64,000 nucleotides of DNA from an uncultured Poribacteria bacterium (lineage in GTDB: Bacteria > Poribacteria > WGA-4E > WGA-3G), in the NCBI GenBank assembly GCA_958295855.1, contig OY282383.1:1530481-1594480 (forward strand), written 5' to 3'. Below the pieces are notes generated by a model. The model was not told the DNA's origin, did not search any database, and was given only the letters and a program-made list of their open reading frames with translations. Each line of letters begins with the position of its first letter. Positions within the stretch are counted from its first letter, which is position 1. The position numbers and the translations under genes were made by a program. Positions 8,781-17,543 of the stretch are shown here, one piece after another.

Positions 8781-10052
8781 CTACTCAACATACCCCAAAT
8801 CCCGCAACCTGCCCTCCAAAATCTCTGTCTCCTCCGCTGTCGATTCTTGTGCTTGCAGGTGCTGGTAATTAGAATTCATTAAAATGTCATCGTAGGCATT
8901 GCGGAAGTGCTCTGGATCTTCGCAGGGGAGATCTTCGCCGCACAGCACGTGCCGGTATACAAACTCCCCTGTCTGTTCATCTTCACGATAGAGGTGTTCC
9001 CCATTCGTCAGCGACCAGAGCCGAACGCCTTCAGCATATCTACTGATCTCTGTGTTGTCGACTGTTGTCCGAGATGTCACACGGTGATGGGGCATCTCCA
9101 AGTTGCTCCGGCTCAGAAATCCGATGCCGTAAAGACTATCTAACTCCGACAGTACTAACCGATTTTCATCAATTTCCGATTCCGATGGCACTAGCAGGTT
9201 TTGGCCGTACCCGTGGTAGTCTGCATTAATACCCGCAAGGTTCACAATAGTGGGGAACAGATCGATCGCCGAAATCGGTGGGTTCGGGAATTTTAAATTC
9301 ATTACGCCGGGGATATGCGCCAACAGCGGTACGTGCAGGACATTCTGATTCAGCGTATCGCCATGTGCAATAATCTCCTCGCAAATCCCTTCACCGTGGT
9401 CGCCGAAGATAAAAACTGCCCATTCTGAAAGCCGAAGCTGTTTCAAGAGCTCAACTAACTTAAATTCAAGTATGTGCGTTACGGCGGCGTAGTAAAACCG
9501 CAACGCTTCATCTGTGCTACCCCGGTCAACGAGCGTTTTGAGACTCGGCGCGCCCGGAATCCCGCTCATGCCGTAACCGCCGTGTGTATACCAAAAGTGC
9601 AAAAAACAGAACTGTGGTGTCTCCGAAGGTTGCGTTAAGTTTTGGATGACATCTTCAAGCGAACCAAGATGCTGCGCATGTGCACTCGGGTCAAGCGGTG
9701 TGATGAACTTCTCAAAATCGAGGAAGCGGAACACCTCGGGGCGTTCGGAACGTCCAGTGATATGATAGCCGGCATCGTCAAATATTTGAAACAGGTTTGG
9801 GATGCCCTCAAACATCTTGAGATAGGTTTGCCCATAGACGCCGTGTTCAAACGGATAAAGCCCCGTAAAATAGGAGGTGTGGGAGGGCCGAGTCGCCGGT
9901 GCTGCCACGAAAAACTTTTCGGCGAGCGAGAAATCCTGTGTGAGCAGATCGAACTTCGGCGTATTGAAAAGGGGATTGGTGCGGCTGAGCGCGTCATACC
10001 GCCAACAATCAATTGAGATGAGTAGAAATTTATTGACAACAGTGGTTTGCAT
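8781..10052 (-). CDS. sulfatase-fold (alkaline phosphatase superfamily) hydrolase with Thr nucleophile
   Basis: A 423-residue protein of the sulfatase family. The first metal site is at LLISIDCWRYDAL (D15) and the second at FGDHGEG (D218, H219). The nucleophile motif is ATRPSHTS, with Thr54 where type I sulfatases have the Cys or Ser converted to formylglycine, and PSH instead of PSR. This suggests a phosphodiesterase- or phosphatase-like reaction rather than sulfate-ester cleavage, or an unusual sulfatase. There is no signal peptide, so it is probably cytosolic. The start is 3 bp after the stop of the upstream FG-GAP gene, so translation is coupled. The fold is firm; the substrate is unknown. 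Confidence 0.82.
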   Translation of the reverse strand: MQTTVVNKFLLISIDCWRYDALSRTNPLFNTPKFDLLTQDFSLAEKFFVAAPATRPSHTSYFTGLYPFEHGVYGQTYLKMFEGIPNLFQIFDDAGYHITGRSERPEVFRFLDFEKFITPLDPSAHAQHLGSLEDVIQNLTQPSETPQFCFLHFWYTHGGYGMSGIPGAPSLKTLVDRGSTDEALRFYYAAVTHILEFKLVELLKQLRLSEWAVFIFGDHGEGICEEIIAHGDTLNQNVLHVPLLAHIPGVMNLKFPNPPISAIDLFPTIVNLAGINADYHGYGQNLLVPSESEIDENRLVLSELDSLYGIGFLSRSNLEMPHHRVTSRTTVDNTEISRYAEGVRLWSLTNGEHLYREDEQTGEFVYRHVLCGEDLPCEDPEHFRNAYDDILMNSNYQHLQAQESTAEETEILEGRLRDLGYVE

Positions 10053-10055
10053 TCT

Positions 10056-11411
10056 TTAATCCATTAACCGCGTATTATATTGCCGTGCAGTGTGCTGATA
10101 GCCGCTAAAATGCCCCGGGTCAAAAGGGTCGGGTGTGTAGATATAGATGGCATCGCTATAGGGCTCATACAAGATAACTTCTTCGCGGGCATCGCCACAG
10201 ACATCCGCAGGAAAGCAGTGATACCACCCCATTTTGCCGCCGGTCGGTGGTGGCAATTCGGGGAACGTCACCACCTTGTTTCCTGCACTATCGTAAAGCG
10301 CAGCCGGGCTATAAATTAATTCAGGATGCCCTACTCCGTGCCAGCGGATAACCTCCAAGCCCGTATTGTTCGGTGTTTCATCAACGCGAAAACGGCTTCT
10401 GATCTGTCCATTTTTGTCTACCACCATTAGGTGCGGGTGATGCCCGTTATAGCGGATAACCAAGGCGTTCGGGGATGCCTCTGGGAGCAATTTGCCACAT
10501 CGAATCTCTTGTCCATGCGGCACAACATCAAAGCCGAGTGAAAGAATTGGATGCCCTGCAGCGTCAACGACTTGCCCACCACCTGAGAGGATAGCCCGCT
10601 TCTTGCCATCCCACTCGGCAACTAAAACCGAGTCCATATTCTCTCCGAAGTAGTTATCCCAGAGCACTGTGCCATCAGCAGCGAGCCCGAAATTCCCGCC
10701 GTTGACTTCATCAAGCCCGTCGCCATTGAAATCGCCGACTGCCGGAATATATGCGGAATGCTGTGGGTAGCGGAACCATTTGTCGGTGTACTGCCAGAGC
10801 AGTTCGAGTTTGTGGTTAAAGGCGAGTACATTCACACCGACCTTCACGATGAAATCTTGGGGTTGTGCATTTCCACAGAGATTGGCAATCATCAATCGCT
10901 GATGGACATAGTTAGGGATGTGGAGCTCACCTTCAGCGTAAGCATTGCACTGACGCAGCACATCCGGCGCGAGGGTATGTTTGACAGCACCGGTTGAACC
11001 ATCTAAAATCATTAGGCGAATTGCAGACAAAGCCCACTGACTTGCCTCCACTGCATCCGCATCTATCCAGAAGCAGATAACCTCTGCCTGTCCATCGGCA
11101 TCGATGTCGTAAATTGCAACGGGCCCCGGCCGATGCGGCGAGCGTGTCTCCAGAGTAGTTTCCGCATCATCTGCATCTCGGATGACGCGATGTTTATCTC
11201 CGGCGGCCCAGAGTGGTTCGCCTTCCAGCGTAAACGCCCCAAGAAAACAGGGATGGATGCCGCCGAGCGATTTGTATACCAGAAAATCGACAGCACCATT
11301 GCCTGTCAGGTCACCGATGCGGATATCGCCGCCCCATCGGTATCTATCTGTTTCGTTGAGGAATGCATCTGGAATCTCGAGCCGTTTATAGAGATAGGCG
11401 GAGTGTGACAT
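10056..11411 (-). CDS. FG-GAP / VCBS-type beta-propeller protein
   Basis: A 451-residue protein with repeated calcium-loop-like motifs DLTGNGAVDF, DIDADGQAEV, DFNGDGLDEV and a weaker DVCGDAREEV, spaced 60-120 residues apart, as in FG-GAP propellers and rhamnogalacturonan-lyase (PL11) relatives. M at 11411 (MSHSAYLY) has AGGTG upstream; a longer open frame reaches 11651 but overlaps the upstream gene and has no family-like sequence. No signal peptide is evident, which is odd for this class. It lies between a sugar isomerase and a sulfatase-fold enzyme on the same strand, consistent with breakdown of a sulfated or phosphorylated glycan. Catalytic activity cannot be claimed. Confidence 0.72.
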   Translation of the reverse strand: MSHSAYLYKRLEIPDAFLNETDRYRWGGDIRIGDLTGNGAVDFLVYKSLGGIHPCFLGAFTLEGEPLWAAGDKHRVIRDADDAETTLETRSPHRPGPVAIYDIDADGQAEVICFWIDADAVEASQWALSAIRLMILDGSTGAVKHTLAPDVLRQCNAYAEGELHIPNYVHQRLMIANLCGNAQPQDFIVKVGVNVLAFNHKLELLWQYTDKWFRYPQHSAYIPAVGDFNGDGLDEVNGGNFGLAADGTVLWDNYFGENMDSVLVAEWDGKKRAILSGGGQVVDAAGHPILSLGFDVVPHGQEIRCGKLLPEASPNALVIRYNGHHPHLMVVDKNGQIRSRFRVDETPNNTGLEVIRWHGVGHPELIYSPAALYDSAGNKVVTFPELPPPTGGKMGWYHCFPADVCGDAREEVILYEPYSDAIYIYTPDPFDPGHFSGYQHTARQYNTRLMD

Positions 11412-11511
11412 ATTGATTGCACCTCGTTGCAACATGCAAAACTGCTTTAAACGAGAACTCCCACTTTGCGGGGTTTTCGCTCTGTTCCCTTCAAAAGGGC
11501 GCTGTATGTCC

Positions 11512-12297
11512 TCAAACAAACGCTTTGAAAAGTGCAACGTAGAGTGCAAGCACTTTTTCTGCATCCGGCCCCGTGTAAGCACACTCGTTGGAGATGTAGC
11601 CTGAGAAAGCGATGCGATTGAGCCATTCAAACATCTGTCGATAGAGCCCAAACGTTTCAGGTTCCTCCACCCGGTGTGTATGCACCGCGGTTATGTGAGG
11701 TGCTACGCGCGAAAAGAGCGGCTCAATGCTTCCCGCCTCGCAACCGACAAATTGCGAGTTAAACACAAAACCGACGTTTGGAAGATTCACACCCTCAATC
11801 ACCTGCATTGCTGAATCCGCATCTGTGAAGGAGCCGTGCATCTCAATCGACACTGTGATGTCCTTTTCCCCGGCATAAGCACCCAGTGCCTTCAACCCCT
11901 CGGTAACATAACCGATGACTGCTTCTCTTGTTTCATCGGTATATCTATCGCCAAGCACCCGGACGTGGTCGCAGCCCATAAATTCTGCCATGTCGATGAC
12001 TCGTCTCACGCGACGCACGGTTTCTTCCCGGTCTGCGGGGTTATCGGAATGAAAATTTTGACAACTCGTTAGCGAGGAGATAACCACCCCACTGGCATCT
12101 ACCTGGGCTTTTAATCCGTTCCAATCTTCTTTAGGTGTATCCCATTCAAATCCGTGCTTCTGCTTGTAATCCATTAAGAGTTCAACACCATGATAGCCGG
12201 TAGCCTCAGCGATGTCGAGTATCCGCCCGAGTTCCCACTCTTGACACGTTTGATACGTATTCAATGACCATTTCATATTTTTCGTAGGGTTCAGCAT
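11512..12297 (-). CDS. sugar phosphate isomerase/epimerase (TIM barrel)
   Basis: A 261-residue xylose-isomerase-like TIM barrel: MKWSLNTYQ start strand, GYHGVELLMDYK, ISSLTSCQNFHSD, CDHVRVLGDRY, VSIEMHG, VGFVFNSQFVG and ITAVHTHRV give the metal-site residues. The start is taken at M12297 (MLNPTKNMKW); M12276 or a GTG at 12336 are alternatives because no strong Shine-Dalgarno site marks any of them. It is 71 bp downstream of the VWA gene and 100 bp upstream of the FG-GAP gene, all on the minus strand, so a four-gene transcript is possible. The sequence is clearly different from the other two isomerases of the window, so these are not recent duplicates. Confidence 0.83.
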   Translation of the reverse strand: MLNPTKNMKWSLNTYQTCQEWELGRILDIAEATGYHGVELLMDYKQKHGFEWDTPKEDWNGLKAQVDASGVVISSLTSCQNFHSDNPADREETVRRVRRVIDMAEFMGCDHVRVLGDRYTDETREAVIGYVTEGLKALGAYAGEKDITVSIEMHGSFTDADSAMQVIEGVNLPNVGFVFNSQFVGCEAGSIEPLFSRVAPHITAVHTHRVEEPETFGLYRQMFEWLNRIAFSGYISNECAYTGPDAEKVLALYVALFKAFV

Positions 12298-12368
12298 CGG
12301 TAAGTTTCTGACGTAATGTACTTTCAATGAATGCACGTCGGAGACTTCTGATGTTGTCTTAACCCATT

Positions 12369-13448
12369 TTACTCCTGTATTGGGATGGGAAACCAGAGTC
12401 CCCCTGTTTTAACGGTTAATGCCCTATGCGTGGTATGCTTAATGCCGATAATATCCACGGTGATGTCGTGTTTCAAACATTGGGTGAGGACTTCTGGTAA
12501 CGAATAAGAGCCTTTACTTGCCTCATCGGTGACGAGGACGAACCGGCGGTTCGCCCCTTCTCGAAAATCGACGCGACGAATCGTTTTGATGATGGCATTA
12601 TGTGCCCGCTCATCCCCCGCTGCAGCAACAACGTGTGAAGTCAACAACCGTTTATATCTTTCGCTATCCCGCGTTTGCGGATGGATGATGGTATCATCTT
12701 CGAGATATCTGAAGATAACAATGCCGAGCGTAAAGTCAACCGCTTTTTCTTCAAATACTGTCACCATCTGATTCAGTTGTCTGCCGACTGCACGGATATT
12801 ATCTATCATACTCCCGCTAATGTCAAGCAGAAAAACGACATCGACTGCAGTTTCGGTTTCGCCATTAGCGATGCTCTCAGCGATACCCGCCAGTGCTTCA
12901 CCCATCCGCCCATCCCGGTCGACAGGTTGTGGTGGACTTTTCTCTGTCTGCTGAATTGGAGTCGATTGTCCCTGCACTGTTTCAGCGGGAGGCGTGACTG
13001 TAGGAGTCCGTGCATCAGCTGTTGCCAGCGATTTCCACATCGGGGACTCCGTAGCATGTTCAGCGAGCGATGTCTCTGCTATCGGTAAGTGCGCGGCTGT
13101 GTCTAACATGCGCGTTGATGCATGAGACGCGAGTGGGCGCGTTGGCTTCAACGGCCGCGCAACGTTTTGATTGGCAACCTGCGGGGTGTGTTGTCGCGTA
13201 GGTGTTGAACGCTGCGTCGTGGGCATTGAACGTTTGCGGGTGCTACTGACGTGAAAGCGTTGGAGATTCGTTACTGCAATCGCCTCAGAGACAAGCGGTT
13301 CTGAGGGGAGCATCGGGCGGTACCATTGGATGTAGCTGAAGCTTAAAACGCCGCCCGCGATGGCGTGCAGAACCAGTGACATCAGAAACGCTCGCCGCGT
13401 CTTCCTGCGTATCTGATGTCGTTTATCTGAATAGGTATCAAACATCAT
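12369..13448 (-). CDS. membrane-anchored von Willebrand factor A (VWA) domain protein
   Basis: A 359-residue protein. Residues 19-41 form one membrane anchor (FLMSLVLHAIAGGVLSF). Residues 45-185 are a low-complexity Ser/Thr/Pro-rich spacer. The C-terminal VWA domain starts at about 202 with the metal-site motif DISGS at 209-213 and later the LVTDEA strand. The chain ends soon after the fold, at GLWFPIPIQE. The N-terminal anchor (AF-x-x-SLVLH) is nearly the same as that of the DUF4159 protein at 19772, so both probably belong to one TonB-like, periplasm-facing envelope system. The start codon follows GCGGAGAGA. The role is unknown; adhesion or protein-assembly functions are typical of VWA proteins. 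Confidence 0.78.
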   Translation of the reverse strand: MMFDTYSDKRHQIRRKTRRAFLMSLVLHAIAGGVLSFSYIQWYRPMLPSEPLVSEAIAVTNLQRFHVSSTRKRSMPTTQRSTPTRQHTPQVANQNVARPLKPTRPLASHASTRMLDTAAHLPIAETSLAEHATESPMWKSLATADARTPTVTPPAETVQGQSTPIQQTEKSPPQPVDRDGRMGEALAGIAESIANGETETAVDVVFLLDISGSMIDNIRAVGRQLNQMVTVFEEKAVDFTLGIVIFRYLEDDTIIHPQTRDSERYKRLLTSHVVAAAGDERAHNAIIKTIRRVDFREGANRRFVLVTDEASKGSYSLPEVLTQCLKHDITVDIIGIKHTTHRALTVKTGGLWFPIPIQE

Positions 13449-13500
13449 GTTCTATCTCTCCGCTTTAGATAAGGAATCATAATTCGGTAAAGGCTATCAC

Positions 13501-13515
13501 CCCCGCTTTGCGGGG
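13501..13515. repeat. dispersed palindromic repeat, family A copy
   Basis: CCCCGC/GCGGGG stem with loop TTT, in the 224-bp gap between the PEP-synthase-like gene and the VWA gene. Nothing else is seen in that gap. Confidence 0.6.
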
Positions 13516-13672
13516 GAACCAGCCACCTGCGCTACAATCTAGGAAAAGTAACACGCTTATTACCCGAGGCCCTTGATTGAATCAACGAAACGCTTTGATG
13601 AAGAATAAAAAAATAAATTCGGTCGCTAAATCCGTGTTCAGACAATAAATGCCTATATTAGCCATTAAATTC

Positions 13673-16252
13673 TTAACTTTTATGAGAAATAACTGACACT
13701 GTCCCCTGATTCCCATCAATTTGGAGCCGCTGTCCATCAACGATATGTCGGGTTGCGTTCGGAATGTTGGCAACAGCCGGCACGCCATACTCTCTTGCCA
13801 CAACTGCACCGTGCGACAACAGCCCGCCGCGTTCCATCACTAACCCTGCTGCATGCACAAAAAGCGGTGTCCACCCCGGGTCGGTGGAGGGACATACCAA
13901 AATATAATTCCGTTCAGATGGCTGGATGTCAGTTGGTGTCAAAAGCACACGTGCCTGTCCTGTCGCTACGCCAGCGGAAACCCCCACGCCCGTGTACGTC
14001 TCCTCGGCATCAGTTGTGCTTGATGTGCCAATGTCCTCTAACGAATCGCTGAAGATAACATCCGGCACCTCAATCTGTAGCAACAATTCGCGCTGAGCCT
14101 TGCGTGTGGCAATTACATCGTCAAAGTTTTCCTCATTAATAAGCCGCGTCAATTCATGTGGCACGAGATAAAAGATGCCCCCATCAAGTCCATAACGGCT
14201 ATCCAGTTCAAGCAAGGCGCGTCGAATCTGTTCATAACCGAGCATCAGGTAAAACTTCGCTGTCTCCCGAAAAGGCATGTAACGTCTTGTGAAATCGAGT
14301 TCGTCCTCAATCTGTTTTCGTAAACCCCTCTTATTTTTAACCAACTCAGCGAGTTCTTTTTTTGCGGTTTCGCGTTGTTCTATTTGTGGTTTAAAAGCGT
14401 CGGGATTGGAAATCCCTCCTACCGAACAGACAGGAGCGTCGGGATTACAAATTCCTCCTACCGAACGGAAGGAGGCAATAATCTGTTCTAGGTAGACAGT
14501 GTCTTCGCGCCACCGGGCTTGTGCCAATTCAAACTCGCCCACGGCACGATGCCCGTAATCTTTTAAAAAATCGGTCAGCGTGAGATGCCCCGCTGCTACT
14601 TGCCATAACTTTTCATTCGTTTCAACGGTGAGATTGCCAGAAAGCCCGCTAATCAGCCGGCTCGCGAGGGATTTTGCCCCTGTTTCATTCATGCACTTCT
14701 GGAGTGCTGCCTCCAACCGTTGGAGCGAAAAGCCAGCGAGGAGCGTGGCGGTAAGTGCTTCCGGCGCGAAATCGTCCAATGTTTTTGTACACCATGCCTC
14801 AAACTTCGACACGAGTTCTGCATCCGATAACGCTGAATATGACATATCTCGTTCTACTTCAACTTCTGCCTGAAATGCCGGGAACACCTCTTCTGTTAGC
14901 AGCCGATCGAAATCCGAACGGCACTGTCGCAGCCGCACTTCCGCTTTGCTCATGCGGATAATGTGGCGTGGAAGTTTGAACCAAAACGATGGCGTGCTCC
15001 GCATGATATTGGGAGTGGCTTGCGCGTACATCGCCTTCTGTGGATTCTGTTTCAATACTGCAAAATCGTGTGCGAACGGGAAGCCGTCGAAGAAGAGCTC
15101 TGCCTCACGGTTCAAATTAACGTAAACGCGCCCGCAAACCATGTCCAGAATGCCGACTTCATCTACCTGCTGGCTTGGATAAAACCCTAAGCCTCGATAC
15201 GCCTTGCCTAACCCACCGGCACCCGACATAAATTCCTTGATAATTGCCCACGTCATCGGCAGCGGTGCAGGTAACACTTCTGCGAGGTTGTGATGGCACC
15301 AAACGGTGCCAGGCGTATCCGCTCTCTCGGCGAGACTCCGTATTTCCTCCTGATGGAGCCTCCCAATTTCTTCCCTTTCCTCCGCCGTAGGCGCAGGTTC
15401 CTGTGCCTGTCCTATAATATACCTTGCTTGCAATAAAACAAGTTTTCCATCTGCGAGGCCCCACTCAATATCCATCGGTTGCCCGTAAAAGGTTTCAACC
15501 TGCAGGCCGAGCTGCGCCAGTTGTTTCAAATGTGCGTCTGTCATGCTTGGAACGTTCTGTTGCTCGGCTGACACTGCACTCACACCAGAGGCGGTTACCA
15601 TCTCACGTTTTGTAGCGACGGTTTTCTCCAAAACCTCGCATGTTTCGCGCGACACGTGGAAACTATCAGGCGTGATAGCCCCAGACACAACCGATTCGCC
15701 TAACCCCCAATTGGATTCAACGATACTGATGTTCTCATTAAAGGGGCTGACAGTGAACAGCACACCGGAGGCATCCGCTGCGCACATCTCTTGGACGACA
15801 ACTGCCATCGCTAACCCCTCGTCAGCGATGCCCTGCATCTGCCGATAGGTGATAGCCCGCGCCGACCAGAGAGATGCCCAGCACGCCTTAAGTGCATCTA
15901 AGAGTCCATCAGATGTTACATTCAAAAACGTATCTTGTTGCCCCGCAAAACTGGCTTCTGCCAAATCCTCGGCTGTCGCACTGGAGCGCACTGCTACCGT
16001 GGCTGTCTGCAATTGCTCTCGCGCTTTGCGGATTTCTGCGACGAGTTCTGGTGCCAACATAAGCTCTTTAATACAGTCCCCGTTCTGTTCCGATAGATTT
16101 TGAACAGAAAATCGGTAAGCATCTGTAGTGACACAAAAACCTCGCGGTACTGGAAATCCTGCCCTCGTCAGCTTTCCGAGATTCAGCCCTTTTCCGCCGA
16201 CATGCAGCAGGTCCGCCTCGTCAATTTCTGAAAAGTGTTTGATGAATTGCAT
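13673..16252 (-). CDS. PEP-synthase-like protein (PEP/pyruvate-binding plus phospho-His domain)
   Basis: An 859-residue protein with the pyruvate phosphate dikinase / PEP synthase order. The N-terminal ATP-grasp PEP/pyruvate-binding domain (VGGKGLNLGKL, VRSSATAEDLAEASFAGQQDTFLNV, about residues 15-310) is followed by a helical middle and the swivelling phospho-His domain at the C-terminus (LLSHGAVVAREYGVPAV, catalytic His). The C-terminal TIM barrel of true PEP synthase is absent, so this belongs to the rifampicin-phosphotransferase / PpsA-like group and may phosphorylate a small molecule. Residues about 595-618 (GGICNPDAP and GGISNPDAF) come from two inserted palindromic repeats. M16252 follows a plausible AGG site and a promoter at 16294-16323. 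Confidence 0.82.
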   Translation of the reverse strand: MQFIKHFSEIDEADLLHVGGKGLNLGKLTRAGFPVPRGFCVTTDAYRFSVQNLSEQNGDCIKELMLAPELVAEIRKAREQLQTATVAVRSSATAEDLAEASFAGQQDTFLNVTSDGLLDALKACWASLWSARAITYRQMQGIADEGLAMAVVVQEMCAADASGVLFTVSPFNENISIVESNWGLGESVVSGAITPDSFHVSRETCEVLEKTVATKREMVTASGVSAVSAEQQNVPSMTDAHLKQLAQLGLQVETFYGQPMDIEWGLADGKLVLLQARYIIGQAQEPAPTAEEREEIGRLHQEEIRSLAERADTPGTVWCHHNLAEVLPAPLPMTWAIIKEFMSGAGGLGKAYRGLGFYPSQQVDEVGILDMVCGRVYVNLNREAELFFDGFPFAHDFAVLKQNPQKAMYAQATPNIMRSTPSFWFKLPRHIIRMSKAEVRLRQCRSDFDRLLTEEVFPAFQAEVEVERDMSYSALSDAELVSKFEAWCTKTLDDFAPEALTATLLAGFSLQRLEAALQKCMNETGAKSLASRLISGLSGNLTVETNEKLWQVAAGHLTLTDFLKDYGHRAVGEFELAQARWREDTVYLEQIIASFRSVGGICNPDAPVCSVGGISNPDAFKPQIEQRETAKKELAELVKNKRGLRKQIEDELDFTRRYMPFRETAKFYLMLGYEQIRRALLELDSRYGLDGGIFYLVPHELTRLINEENFDDVIATRKAQRELLLQIEVPDVIFSDSLEDIGTSSTTDAEETYTGVGVSAGVATGQARVLLTPTDIQPSERNYILVCPSTDPGWTPLFVHAAGLVMERGGLLSHGAVVAREYGVPAVANIPNATRHIVDGQRLQIDGNQGTVSVISHKS
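14397..14467. repeat. two family B palindromic repeats inserted in the PEP-synthase-like gene
   Basis: Two tandem copies of GTCGGGATTnnAAATnCCTCC (near-palindrome) lie in frame inside the coding region and encode the repeated peptide VGGI-C/S-NPDA. Related copies lie outside genes, for example at 50271. Confidence 0.75.
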
Positions 16253-16293
16253 AAGCCTAGATAGGTTTGCGAAGGATAGAAGCCATTGGAAAT

Positions 16294-16323
16294 AGTATAG
16301 CAGAATCTCGCTGCCGAATGCAA
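16294..16323 (-). promoter_or_regulatory. promoter of the PEP-synthase-like gene
   Basis: Minus strand: TTGCAT, 18 bases, TATACT; transcription would start about 35 bp before the chosen start codon. Confidence 0.5.
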
Positions 16324-16419
16324 GTGCGTTTTGAGGCACGCCAGATGGACTCCGTCACTGCGAGATTTAGCAAAGATGTGGTACAGGGGTATGCCTAACA
16401 GCAGAGAGGGGAGGTAAGC

Positions 16420-16448
16420 ATAGAGGCTGGTTCCAAACCAGCCTCTAT
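16420..16448. repeat. perfect 13-bp inverted repeat
   Basis: ATAGAGGCTGGTT and its complement separated by 3 bases. It lies 35 bp past the stop of the poly-Asp lipoprotein gene (minus strand). There is no T-run, so it may be an RNA-stabilising hairpin, a factor-assisted terminator or a mobile palindrome. Confidence 0.7.
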
Positions 16449-16483
16449 AGCATTCTGAAATAGCAAAAGCATTAGAATTGTTG

Positions 16484-17171
<688 letters not shown>

Positions 17172-17185
<14 letters not shown>

Positions 17186-17234
17186 AATATTTATCTCCCT
17201 TTGTGTGTTTGTCGTCATAATATTTATCTCCCTT
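17172..17234 (-). promoter_or_regulatory. tandem duplication of ribosome-binding site and start codon
   Basis: On the minus strand AGGGAGATAAATATTATGAC occurs twice (start codons at 17218 and 17185), about 33 bp apart and in the same frame. Either start makes a lipoprotein precursor; the first adds 11 residues before the signal peptide. Confidence 0.8.
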
Positions 17235-17420
17235 GCAGAGTAGTGCATAATCTGATGCACAATGAATTGCGCTACTACGAACTCGTCAGATGCGCCTTCT
17301 GGTTCAGACAATGGGCATCGACATGACTATAAGCAAATATGATGCCATTTCTAAAATAGAGAGAGAAAGCCTTATTTCATGGACTTATCTGATTTTTCTG
17401 TAGTAAAAACAGACCCGGTT

Positions 17421-17458
17421 TGTTCAAAAAATGAACAGAATATGTTCAAAAATGAACC
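17421..17458. promoter_or_regulatory. two palindromic operator-like sites
   Basis: TGTTCA-5-TGAACA at 17421-17437 and TGTTCA-4-TGAACC at 17443-17458. The centres are about 21 bp (two helical turns) apart. They lie between divergent genes: the poly-Asp lipoprotein (minus) and the heptosyltransferase (plus, promoter at 17508). The form suits a dimeric regulator bound twice on one face. The regulator is unknown. Confidence 0.6.
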
Positions 17459-17507
17459 TGAGAATAGAATTTTCAAAACGAAGTAGGCCTACCTTACAGA
17501 ATACCTC

Positions 17508-17536
17508 TTGACACATCTTCGCAAATTTGGTAAACT
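17508..17536 (+). promoter_or_regulatory. sigma-70-type promoter of the heptosyltransferase
   Basis: TTGACA (17508-17513), 17 bases, TAAACT (17531-17536). The first ATG is at 17544, 7 bases after the -10 box, so the transcript would start at or next to the start codon (leaderless). Confidence 0.7.
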
Positions 17537-17543
17537 TAAAGGC

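Noticed and set aside
17508..17543. TTG at 17508 as heptosyltransferase start
   Set aside because: The codon is the -35 box TTGACA of a well-spaced promoter, so it would not be transcribed.
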